DNA of 64,000 bases, taken from the NCBI GenBank assembly GCA_025558095.1, contig JAIVFI010000003.1, positions 372,001-436,000 on the forward strand, read 5' to 3'. Positions within the stretch are counted from its first letter, which is position 1, and every line of letters begins with the position of its first letter. Shown here in pieces: positions 34,391 to 44,189 of this stretch. The notes beneath the pieces were generated by a model. The model had not been told where the DNA came from and searched no databases. It saw only the letters and a program-made list of their open reading frames with translations. The DNA is from Hyaloraphidium curvatum (Eukaryota; Monoblepharomycota; Hyaloraphidiomycetes; Hyaloraphidiales; Hyaloraphidiaceae). The translations under genes were made by a program, and so were the position numbers.

Positions 34391-35630
34391 TTGACCCTGT
34401 TCGAGGCATTGCGATCGTCGAGTAGAAGCTCCTCGGGCCGTCGCGTCTCCTCGGCTCCCGCACTCGACGCGATCGGAGTTTACCCGACGCCCCCCCCACC
34501 GAATCGGGGAGAATCGCGCGTCAGAGGGAGTGATCTCGGTCGTGCGCATCAGTCGAACGCCTGGACGCGTTTTCCGGTCCGCGATCGCGCCCATCCGGCG
34601 CCGGGGGGCGTTGAAAGACGATCGCGGCTTGAAAATGGGTCCCGCGTTGACTTGCCCGACCTTCTGAACGCATCGCTGGCCGCTGACTTGGACGCGATGC
34701 GGAGGCGGCAGGAGGACGCGGGCGACGGCGACGAGTTCGACGCGCCGGACGACGCGCCGCCGCCTCCGCCCCCGCCGCCCGCGCCCGCTCCCGCCGCGCC
34801 CCCGCCGGCCGCGCAGCCGACGAGCTATGTGATCCCCGGGATGAACGACGGGCCCGCGCCGCCGGCGCCGCAGGCTGCTCCGCAGACCACCGCGGTCGCA
34901 GTGGCTGCGGCGGCCTCGCCGTCGCCGTCGGCAGCGCCCGCGGCGGGGCCCAACCTCCCGCTCATCATCGGTGGGCCGATCCCCGCCACCGCACAAGCGC
35001 CGCTCACTTCCCCGCCGCGATCCAGGTCTCTCCGTCGGGCTCGGCGTCGTCTTCATCATCCTGCCCATCTGCATCCTGCTGATCCTCGTCGTCCGCCACC
35101 GGATGCGCCGCGCAGAGCGCCGCCGCAAAAAGACGCTCTCGCGCGAGATGCGCAAGCAGCAGGAGGAGCTGCTGGCCAACCGCGAGATGGAGGAGGCGGA
35201 GGAGTGGGAAAAGGCGCAGTTTGGCGGCGGCCGGAAGTCCACGTCGGGGGACTACCTCGGCGAGGGCGGGCCGTGGATGGTGCCGGTGCTGTCGGTGCAG
35301 CACGCCTCGGGCGAACTTTCGGGGGAGAGCGACGGGAGGAGGTCGCCCGCGCGGCCGCCGCCCAAGAGCAAAGCGGGGAGGCCGCCAAAGGCGAAGGCGG
35401 GCGCGGGCGCCGGGGAAGGGCCGGTGCCGAGCGAGGACAGCGATCCGCAGGACACGGAGCTGCAGAACATGCTCACGGACCTGTCGCAGACAAATGCGGA
35501 CAGGAAGGCGACGCGCGAAAAGAGCCCCGTCAAGGGTTCGTCGCGGGCCGGCCAATCGCCGTACGAAAACCCCGAGGCGAGACGGAGCTCGTCCGGGCGG
35601 GTGGGACAGTTACGGAGCGCGTTCGAGTGA
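34391..35630 (+). CDS. Single-pass membrane protein, Pro/Ala-rich N half and charged cytosolic tail (2 exons)
   Basis: Exons 34391-34970 and 35026-35630 join in phase 1 to 394 aa. The start is uncertain: 34391 gives the longest frame, but 34697 (MRRRQEDAGDGDEF) or a missing upstream exon is possible. The N half is disordered with a poly-Pro run and Ala/Pro repeats. The splice builds one strong TM helix, SVGLGVVFIILPICILLI, followed by RHRMRRAERRRKK, which predicts a cytosolic C terminus. The tail has a coiled segment (REMRKQQEELLANREMEE) and Ser/Lys-rich disorder. No signal peptide was found, so topology rests on the positive-inside rule. The layout resembles cell-surface stress sensors, but no sensor domain is visible. 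Confidence 0.6.
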
Positions 35631-35688
35631 TGCGACTGAGATCTTTGACTATGTAAGAGCTACAGGTATTGGAGTTCGATCGCTGGTA

Positions 35689-38427
35689 TCACTGGTCATC
35701 GACCGCATTTTCCGCCGCCGTCTCACCGGCATCCTTTTTCCGTGAAGTAGCCCGGCTCCCCTTTTTCCCCGGTTTCCTGGCCCTTGGTCCCGACGCGGCC
35801 TTGCGCGCTTTCGAAAGGGGCATTCCGCCAGCGTCCGCAACGGCCTCTACAGAGACGTCGGCAAGAAACGGGTCGACTGCCGCAGGGGGATCCCCACGGC
35901 TCGCCTCCGGCTGCGGGTTGCTCCCCACTGCCGCCGCACTCTGTGCCCTGCTCGCCCTAGTATGGGCCCTCAGCCCAGTCGGCGCAGTCTGTGCCTTGGT
36001 TGCCTTCGCCACGGCCGCCGCAGCCTTCGGCTTCGTCACCGTCGGCGCGGCCGGCGCAGTCTTTGGCTTCGTGACTCTCCCCTTTGACTTTGGCCCGCCA
36101 TTGGCAACGTTGGCTTCGGTGACGGTCTGCCGCGCGGCTTCCGAAGCGAGCAGATCCAGCGCATCCGTTCCCGAGGGTGCCGCGGAGGGTGTGGTGATCT
36201 GTGCCACGGCGGGAACCGCGGCGGCCTTGGCTCGCGACTTTTTGTTCTTCGCGGGCCGAGCTTTCCCGTTCGGCGCGCCTTGGGCGACGGGTGGGTCATC
36301 GCCCAGCGCCTCATCGTGTCCAACATCCAAGTTCGGTCCGTCCACGGCTGGCGCGATAGGACTCGCGGTGTCCATCGGCTGCTCGACGGCAGCTTCGACG
36401 GATGCCTGTTGCGCGGCCGGCGACGCAATGCCGCCCTCCATTCCTTCCGCAGCCTGCTCCCTTTCGAGATCCGCGAACGAAACCTCGTTCCATTTGCGGC
36501 GCACACGGTCCTTGTTGAACCTGCCGCCGAAAGCCGCCGAGATTGCGCCCCAGCTGTTGCCGTGTATCGCAATGAGCTCCCGCAACCGCTCGACGTCCTC
36601 GGCCGTCCACTTCGCGATGACTCGGGCGGGCTTCGCGTCCTTGGCGCCCGTTTTCGCCGCATGGGCTCCGTTGGCCGGTTCCGCGGTTCCAGGCGCGGCG
36701 CCCGATCCTGCTTCCGCTCCAGGTGCGGGCGAAGCAGGCTCCTCGGCGGCCGCAACCGACTCCGGCTTTGCGGTCTTCTTCCTCTTCGGCGCCGAAGAAC
36801 CGTCCGCGGCAGCCTTGCGCTTCACAGGCGTCGACCCGTCCTCGGACCCAGTCCTGCTCGCCCCGCCGCTCTTGGTGATGCTTTCCCACTCCCGCCGGCA
36901 GCGGTCGTCCGAGAACTTGTTGCCGAACGCCAGCGCGATCGTCGCCCACTTGCGCCCGTGGCGCTCCACGAGCTCGCCGAGTCTCCTGCGCTCTTCGGGC
37001 GTGAAGGGGTCCTTGGACCGGGCGCCCGGTGCGAGATGGTTGAGGTACCGCTCGCGGCACTGGGTATCGCTGCGCGTGGGAACCAGGAGCTGGACCATGG
37101 CCCAGGAAGTGCCGTACAGAGCGACGCCCTTGACGAGATCCTGCAAAGGAGGAGAGTGAGCCAAGCAGTAGCAGCGTTGAGGTGACAAGAGACAAACCTC
37201 GTCCTCGTTAGGCAGCCACTTGCCCTTCCTGAGCAGCGGTTTCGATTCAATGGCACGGGTTCGCCGCCTCGAGGAGCCCTTCTCGTCCTGGGAACGCGGG
37301 GTGTTGGCGGCCGAGAGCGAATCCCCGGCTTTCTTGACCGCCTGCGAGGCCGGTTTGAAAGCGACCGTCTTCGCCTTTTCCCTAATCACGAAGCCCGCTC
37401 TCGGCCTGCTCTCATCGATGCCCCGTTCCTGGGCCACCTTTTTCCACGTCCGGAAGCAATCGATCGCCGTTCTTCCGCGTCCGACCTTCTTGGCAATTTC
37501 GGTCCACCCGCTGTGCTCCCCCGACGTCACTGCGGCCACCAGCTTGTCCTTTTCCTGCGCGGTCCACTTCTCCACGTTGGCGGCAAAGTCACGGTTGGTC
37601 CATCGGGCCCGGCACTCGGCGCCGGTCCGGGTCTTGACCAGCTCCGCGACTCGGGCCCATCCTGGATCGTCCATGACGATGCGTACGAGGCCCAGGATCT
37701 GATGGCTGTCCATACGGTCCACCTGCACCTTGGCATTGCCCTTGGCGATGCCCGACGTCATCCCCTTCTGCATGAAGTCCCGCTGCACCAGCATCAACAC
37801 CTTCTGCCGCGCTACGTTGATAACGGCGGACTTGAGCCGCGCCGCTTCGTGGACGCTCCAGTAGTTGTTGCCGGCAAACAGGAGTGAAGACGGCCGCAGT
37901 CGGGGGTTCTGGTTTGCCGGCGGCGCCAGAGGGCCCTGCCGATCCTTTGAAACAAAGTACGGCGTCCGCGTGGGGTACAGTGCGGTATCAATCAGAGGCG
38001 CCGTGTCCTCGGGAGCGTCCCGCGTGACGAGGTCGAGAAGTTTTCCCTGGAGCATCGCGTTCTCGGCGAGCGCGCGGTCGATGGCAGCCATGTCCGCCAA
38101 CAGGAAGGCATCGTACTTGTTCGCGAGCTCCGAAAGACGTCGAGCTGAGGGATCGTCCGATTCCGAATCGTCTCCGAGGCCGCCGTCACCGCCGATGAGC
38201 TCCGCTTCGTCCATGTCCAGGCCCTCGTCCCCGTCCGACGGCGGATACTGCAGTCCATCTCCGTCATCTTCGTAGCCATCGGCATCGTCCGAATCGCCAT
38301 CGTCGTCTCCCCAGCTGCCGCCGTAGCCGTTTGTGGGGCTCGCCCCGCTCCATGTTCCGACCCCGCTGCGCACCCCTCCCCAGTGGGACGCGTCCTCTCC
38401 CTCATCCCAATCGCGGACGGACTCCAT
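35689..38427 (-). CDS. SNAPC4: SNAPC4-like multi-Myb protein, snRNA-activating complex large subunit (2 exons)
   Basis: Exons 38427-37198 and 37140-35689, separated by a 57-nt in-frame intron (gtttgt...cag), give 893 aa. SNAPc binds the proximal sequence element of snRNA promoters. The order of segments matches animal SNAPC4: an acidic N terminus; TPYFVSKDRQGPLAPPANQN; NYWSVHEAARLKSAV; then Myb units EKWTAQEKDKLVAAV, KGKWLPNEDE-DLVKGVALYG with RSDTQCRERYLN, and DPFTPEERRRLGELV; and a final Myb unit AKWTAEDVERLRELIAIHG. The C-terminal 300 residues are Ala/Pro/Lys-rich. Spacing differs from the animal Rh-Ra-Rb-Rc-Rd set. It could be another multi-Myb factor, but the N-terminal PPAN block favours SNAPC4. 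An ATG at 38454 is an alternative start. Confidence 0.75.
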   Translation of the reverse strand: MESVRDWDEGEDASHWGGVRSGVGTWSGASPTNGYGGSWGDDDGDSDDADGYEDDGDGLQYPPSDGDEGLDMDEAELIGGDGGLGDDSESDDPSARRLSELANKYDAFLLADMAAIDRALAENAMLQGKLLDLVTRDAPEDTAPLIDTALYPTRTPYFVSKDRQGPLAPPANQNPRLRPSSLLFAGNNYWSVHEAARLKSAVINVARQKVLMLVQRDFMQKGMTSGIAKGNAKVQVDRMDSHQILGLVRIVMDDPGWARVAELVKTRTGAECRARWTNRDFAANVEKWTAQEKDKLVAAVTSGEHSGWTEIAKKVGRGRTAIDCFRTWKKVAQERGIDESRPRAGFVIREKAKTVAFKPASQAVKKAGDSLSAANTPRSQDEKGSSRRRTRAIESKPLLRKGKWLPNEDEVCLLSPQRCYCLAHSPPLQDLVKGVALYGTSWAMVQLLVPTRSDTQCRERYLNHLAPGARSKDPFTPEERRRLGELVERHGRKWATIALAFGNKFSDDRCRREWESITKSGGASRTGSEDGSTPVKRKAAADGSSAPKRKKTAKPESVAAAEEPASPAPGAEAGSGAAPGTAEPANGAHAAKTGAKDAKPARVIAKWTAEDVERLRELIAIHGNSWGAISAAFGGRFNKDRVRRKWNEVSFADLEREQAAEGMEGGIASPAAQQASVEAAVEQPMDTASPIAPAVDGPNLDVGHDEALGDDPPVAQGAPNGKARPAKNKKSRAKAAAVPAVAQITTPSAAPSGTDALDLLASEAARQTVTEANVANGGPKSKGRVTKPKTAPAAPTVTKPKAAAAVAKATKAQTAPTGLRAHTRASRAQSAAAVGSNPQPEASRGDPPAAVDPFLADVSVEAVADAGGMPLSKARKAASGPRARKPGKKGSRATSRKKDAGETAAENAVDDQ

Positions 38428-38761
38428 CGTCAAAGATGGTCCTGTTGTGCACAATGTTTGGAAACGGCCAAACGAGCCATCTCGGCGCCGAAACGCGTTC
38501 CGACTTCTCTGTTGTGGAAAGCGCCGTCACGTCTGCGTGGGCTGAAACAGCCCACCCCATCGGCAGACGGAGCCGCGCCGTTAAGCCGGCGCCGACAAGC
38601 GAACAAGAGCAATCCGTTTGGAGCAGGACCTCTGTTGACAGTGCGCGTTCGGCCATCGCAAGCCCAAGCGAGGAGGCGACACCGCCGACACTCAGTCACT
38701 CAGGAACGAAAGCGAGGAGGCAAGATCGGACTTCAAATGCCACACAAAGCCTCACTATTGA
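38428..38761. other. 334-bp spacer upstream of the SNAPC4-like gene
   Basis: The flanking genes are both on the minus strand. The stretch is less GC-rich than coding DNA. Short open frames on both strands show no domain. It should hold the SNAPC4-like promoter and the 3'UTR of the membrane-protein gene. Confidence 0.35.
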
Positions 38762-40693
38762 TCAAATCTTGCTGTACAAATCTTCTGGCAGATCACTCTG
38801 GCCGTCGCCCGAGGCGGGGTCCTGGGCAGTGATCGGGGCCGTCGCAGCGGGAGGCGCCGCGACCGGGGCAGCGGAAACAGCAGCTGGCAACGCTGCCGGC
38901 GCCGCAGCAGGAGCCGGCATGGGTGTTCCAGGGGCCTCGAAAGTCTCGTTTGGTCAGTGACAGCAAAGCCCCGGAATGCGGCCCCTCGCCTACCTGTGAC
39001 GCCAACTCTTCCGCCACGTGTGGAGCCGAAGCCTGATCAACAGTATGCGTCATCGCAGTGGAAGCGGCAGGAGGAACCAGGGAAGTAGCTGTGGGGCCAG
39101 CCTCGGGGTGAACTGAAGGAGCACCGGGGGGCATAGCAGCCGGTGAGGGAGCCTGCATCGCGTTTTGGACTTGTTCCGTTGCAGATTGGGCAACTGGTGC
39201 CAATGTAGCCTGCTGCACGACCGAAGGGAGAGAAAATGCTGGTGAACAAGTGCTTTTGCCTCACTCGTCCAAATCGCCGTACCTGCGGGGCAGCCTCCAC
39301 AGGAGCCTGGTACGGCACAGGCGCGGGAGACGGGGCTGCCGCATTTTGCGCAGCAACCGGGAGTGCGGCAGGAACCACTTGCACAGGAGGAGCCTGAAGG
39401 ATGTGGTGAGTGTGAGATCAACGACCTATACACCTGGGTTCCAGCTGCCGCCCACACGCACCTGAACCGGCGCAACCGGGTCGGGAGGCCGCTGATACGG
39501 CTTTCCCGTTGCAGGATCAATGGGCGGATGGTAGTTGACCACAACAGGCACGGGAGCCGCTGCCGGAGGAGGCAGTACTGCCGGTGCAGCGGCAGCGACG
39601 ACCACAGCAGCGGGGGCGACGGCAGCTTGAGCCGGTGCAAGGGTAGCCGGTGCCATGGGAACTGGAGCCACGTATGCCGGCGCCGCAGCGTTTGGCACAG
39701 GAGCAATGACCGACTGAGGCGCCGGCTGGGGCGCTACAGCCACAGTAACTGCGCCGAGCATTGCCGCACGTTCGCTCTGGAGATCAACGATGTTCTGTTG
39801 CTGATCAGTGACCTTGTTCTGGAGAGCGATCAGCTTCCGGCTGCGGAGGAAGATGAGCTCGAGTCTCGAAAAGCCAGCACACGCAACACACTCTCGAAGC
39901 TCGTTCTCCATTTCGAGCCGCTTCACTCCGAGCAGCTTGATCGCAGTTTCGTTTGCCGTCCTAATCGCCGCACCGAGGCCCGCGGCGACGAACATGATGC
40001 CGATTCCGACTCCCGTGGCGGCAGCGCTCCGCCGCCACTCGGAGTCCACATCGGCGCAGTACTGCTGGTTGTACGTTGGCAGGGTGTACCGGTCGTAGTT
40101 CTGACCAACGACATTATCGCAGAAGAGGGGTGGCACAGAGTTGTAAGCCCCATCCGACGTGAATCCACGGGCAATCGGCCTCAGGAACAGGTAAAGGCAA
40201 TAGATGCCCATGCCTGGTGAGCAACGCAACCCATAGGAAGGTAGGATGAGCTGGAAGCAACCCAGATCAGGCCGGCGACACACACCTAGGTACCCGAGCC
40301 AGGCAGAGTTTGCAAGCCAGTACAGGATTCGAGTGCAGAAGATGCCGAAGCCGTTGGCCTCCTTGCCCGACTCAAGCTTCTCAAGGTCCGGGAGACGGGG
40401 GCCAAAGAGGAAGGCTTCCCATCCGTAGAATAGGCCGCAGAAGGTTGCGAACGCGGCGAAAAACATGAGAATCCAGCCCCAGTAGAGGTTCAGCATGGCC
40501 GGAACTGCGGCGCCAATGGCGCTGCCCAGAGCTGTGAGGAAGAGGGCTTGCATGACGAACCTGTGCGAGAGAGGGACAGGCCATCGGTGCTCGGACCGCT
40601 CCGCCGCCCCAGGCGCACGCACCGCATGGTCGTGGAAACGAAGCAGCATGCGCACCGGTCGGGGCCGGGCTCATCGTTCTTTTTCTTTGCCAT
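38762..40693 (-). CDS. Multi-pass membrane protein with coiled coil and Pro/Ala-rich tail (7 exons)
   Basis: Exons 40693-40623, 40560-40286, 40213-39892, 39840-39462, 39393-39283, 39212-38994 and 38935-38762 join in phase to 516 aa. The N terminus is basic with Cys (MAKKKNDEPGPDRCACCF). Hydrophobic segments are FVMQALFLTALGSAIGAA, YWGWILMFFAAFATFCGLFY, FCTRILYWLANSAWLGYLG with GIYCLYLFL, and GVGIGIMFVAAGLGAAI, about four or five helices. A loop with Tyr/Asn and two Cys sits between the last two. A short coil (LEMENELRDRKLIALQNK) follows, then 250 residues of Pro/Ala/Val ending DLPEDLYSKI. The 51-nt intron 39841-39891 is in frame without stops; I splice it because this makes the coil continuous. 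Family not recognised. Confidence 0.7.
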
Positions 40694-40972
40694 TGTTGCT
40701 AGTGTTCGAGTGGTGTGACTCCAACCGTTGGATCCCGTTTGTGGCGGTGCTATAACCCTGTCGGGGCTGGACAATCCCGCCCCTAGTTGGTCGCTACCTG
40801 CGGCCTCTGGAACGATTTGCATAAGAGGAGCACCAGAGACCTTTTTTCGGACAATCGGCTCCGATGTGCAACTTGCTTGCCACGTGAGCGCATTCGAGAC
40901 ATGCACGCCGTCTGGCAAGAACCGCCTAGCTGCGGACGCCACCGGCGTTTGATTGGGAAGAAGTGCTCCATT

Positions 40973-43755
40973 TCATCCTTCAGCCTCGTTGGCCAGCTGC
41001 CGTTCCTTCGTCCTCCCCCAGATGGCATGCACCTCCTCCTCCTCGTCCTCCGAGGCCACGCTCACGAGCATGTCCCGCGCCGCGTCCTCGATCGCCGCCG
41101 CCTCGGGCAAGACGTCCAACAGCGTCCCGTTGGCCAGCCTGCCCGCGCAAAGGACGAGCAGGTCGTGGGCCTGCCGGTACGGGTATATCAAGGTCCGCTT
41201 GAAGGCGTCGCCCGCGCGGACGGTGAAGAAATGCAGCAGTTCCGCGGTTTCAATCACGAAGCGGGCACTGAGGTCCCGGTCCGGGGAGCGCTCGTCGATG
41301 CAATCCTGGATCTCAAGGGAGAGGGATCGAACGACCGAGAAGACGATCTGTCATGGACCACGTTAGAATGTAGTCGCCACGGCGCGAGACCGACTGACCC
41401 TAGCCGAATCGACGAGCGCCCCCATGCCGGACGGAAACTCGCTTCCGGCGATTGCAGCGTACAGCTTGATGACGGCAAACCGCAGCCTGAGCGAGTCCAG
41501 CCGGTAGTTCGGAGGAGGCGAGGGAGGGAACTCTTCGACGAGGAAGTTGGACAGCTGGTCCAGGAAACCCATTTCGAGCCACGGAGTGCGGTGGTCGTCA
41601 TCGTCGGCGCGCTGCGCGATGACGCTCCCATTGGTTGGCGAAAGGAAGACGGAAAGAATCTCGGGGACTGGGTCCGAGTTGCTATCAGCATTGCGGAGAG
41701 TCTTGCGGAAACATGCTCACCTCGTACAAAGAGTTCGCAAAGCTGCACGAACTTGGCGACAGATTCCGGGTGCTGCCGACGAAGACACATGTGCCTGTGC
41801 AGCCCGGCGGAGAAGATGGGCACAAACGCAGCCGCGTGGCTTTCGCGGTGCTTCCAAGCCAGGGTCTGCAAAACGACGTACAGCTCGTCCCACAGATCCT
41901 TGGTCGATTGCTCCGTAAGCCAGGCAAATGAAGCCGCCGAAGCGCCGGGCGACGAAGCGAACGCAACGTGCTTCAGAAGCCGCAGGATGAGGCGCAATGT
42001 CCGGGAACCAGACAGCGGCGGCGCAAGAACGTCCGGTGGATCCCCATCGACTTCCATCGGCATCTGACCAGCAGCAGCACGCGGCGCCTGATGCTTGGCC
42101 GAGTCCGTTGTGTTCTCGGTCGAACGGCCGGCCAGTACCGCACCGCGGCAGTCCTCATCCGCCGTCAAGAGAAGCTTCACAAGGCGAACAGCAAACAAGA
42201 CCAGTGTCGATGCTCCCAGCGCAATGGCAGAGTCCAGGAAAGAATCCAGATGCGGCAGAACCCCTGCGAGAGGCGCTGTTTTGTCCGCGACAATGCGCGT
42301 AAGCTCGGTGGAGAGCGATAACCGCGCGGCCTCGAACTGCGACAGAAGCTCCTTGGTGAGCTTGATTCCAGAGTGCGCCTGCAAAACCAGCGAGGTGGAG
42401 AAGAACGAAGGGGCCGGGGTCCAGGAGGGTCTGGCGGCGACGCCGTTGGTCGCCGAGCCCGCTTGAGGGACGATCGTGGGGTCCGAAAAAAGCGATCTGA
42501 CGAACTGCCACAAGGAACATGAGTAAATTGACAACACTAAAGCGTGACCAGCCCCTACCTGGGATCGTCTAGCATCCCCCAACCTCTCGTCTCGGATTTG
42601 CCGCTGGTGCCGCAGCCTGTCCGCAGAGATCTCGGGCGCAGAAGGTTCGAGCGGTGAGACAGCCGCGACGCTGCCGACCACAGGCTCAGTCATGATCGCC
42701 ACGCTCTTCCTCTCCACTTGCTGACGCGGTACGTTCGAAACATCAAAGTTCGGCGCCGGGGCGCGCTTGCCCCGCGGCGGGCTTGGGGACGGTTTCGGAA
42801 ACACCGGCGCCGGCCGCGCAAAGGCGGGGTTCCTCTTCGATGGCGTAGCGCGCCATACCTGCGAGGATGGCCCGGCGGCCTGGTTCGCGTCCAAAGACAT
42901 GGGCACCTGGGAAGCGGCGAAAGAGTTGCGCTTGTTGCGGTTCTCCTGCTGCATGATCTCCAGGTCCTTGTACCGCAGCTCGGTGTTGAGCTTCTCGATC
43001 TCCTTGGAAAACCGTTCGCGTTCCTCGTTTCGGACCTGCTGGATCGCCAGCTCCTTCTCCGCCAGCTCGGCACGAAGCCGCGACAAATCCTCCTCGAGCC
43101 GACCGTACTTGCGACGAAAGGTGGTGACCTCCCCCTCTTTGCTCGACAACTGCCCCTCAAGAGCCGATTTCTCCGTTTGCAGGGCATCGCGCTCCGTCTG
43201 AAGCTGTGCCAAGCGCTGCTGCACCGCCGCGTCGGCACCGCCCGGAGCGGCAACCGGGTGCTTGACAGTCGAGCTCTCCGCCGCGGGCTTCGTGACCCCG
43301 TTCAGCTGCGACTCCACCATCGAGTCCAACGCCGGGTCGTCCAGCGCAATGTCGGGCAGCTCGTCGAACTCCTGCTGCAACGCGTCTACTGTCCGCGGCG
43401 GACCATTGTTCACCATCTGTGACATTGAGTACTTGCGCTCCTCCTGCTCCAGCATCATGAGAGACTCCGGAGCGGCGAGAAAGTCCAAGTCCCCGTCTTC
43501 GAACTCGTCCAAATCCATACCCTGCCCGGTTTGCCCACCAGGAGCTCCCAGGACGCCAGGCGGGGGGCCATTGGAAGATCCCTGCGCCGGAAGAGGGGCC
43601 TGCGGAGGCGTTGGAGGCCTCTCCGGCGCGAGCGGGGGGCGGGGAACCGGTTCGTCCCTCGGGGGAGCGACGACAAACTGGAGCTGCCGATGGGCGTCCA
43701 CGGCCGAAGCCGGACGCCGCCGGACTTTCGATGACGTGCCAGGTGCGCGCGACAT
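40973..43755 (-). CDS. ATRIP/Rad26/Ddc2-like checkpoint protein (4 exons)
   Basis: Exons 43755-42559, 42504-41721, 41667-41399 and 41347-40973 join in phase to 874 aa. ATRIP recruits ATR kinase to RPA-coated DNA. The order of features matches: a disordered N terminus; an acidic RPA-binding-like motif (MDLDEFEDGDLDFLAAPE, about 81-97); a coiled coil (EKSALEGQLSSKEGE... RAELAEKELAIQQ); a Ser/Pro linker; a helical-repeat C half (SGIKLTKELLSQFEAARL, RLILRLLKHVAFAS); and a C-terminal acidic segment with a Trp (SEDEEEEVHAIW). Sequence identity to known ATRIP proteins is low by eye, as is normal for this family. The 54-nt first intron is in frame without stops. It could be another coiled-coil/HEAT protein. 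Confidence 0.62.
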
Positions 43756-44189
43756 CGCGGCGTTGCGGAGGACGGTCACCAGAGCGCGGTCATGCCGCGG
43801 AAGAGTTGACGGGGACGAGAGACCCGTGACACAGCAAGACCCCTCCGCGATCCACGCTCGCCAGCCCAAGGAACCAGACTCACTGGTGCCAAATTTCAAT
43901 GCCTCGTGCTGTACACGCCGCCATCCGTGCTTGGAGAGGTGATCGCCGCTTCACGGCTGGGGTGTGATCGGTTTCCATCGGAACGGCCAGAGGCACATCC
44001 ACCGCGTCTCTGAGCACTAAAGAGTGGCTTTAAACGAGTGCTCGAGCGCAATCGGGTTATTCGGACAACGCCTGCGTGGCCGATCAGGGCCGAGGACGTC
44101 GACTTGGCGCCGCGACGCCACCATCAACACCCCAAGCCCGTTATCTTTCGCCGCACCGCACGAAGAATCCCAGACATCGAGGCGCCAAG
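43756..44189. other. 434-bp divergent intergenic region
   Basis: This is the shared upstream region of the ATRIP-like gene (minus) and argininosuccinate lyase (plus). Open frames here are short and featureless. I see no repeat or RNA gene. Confidence 0.4.

Noticed and set aside
35669-37159. 496-codon open frame on the plus strand
   Set aside because: It is exactly antisense to the SNAPC4-like gene, whose Myb motifs are clear; long antisense frames are expected at this GC content.
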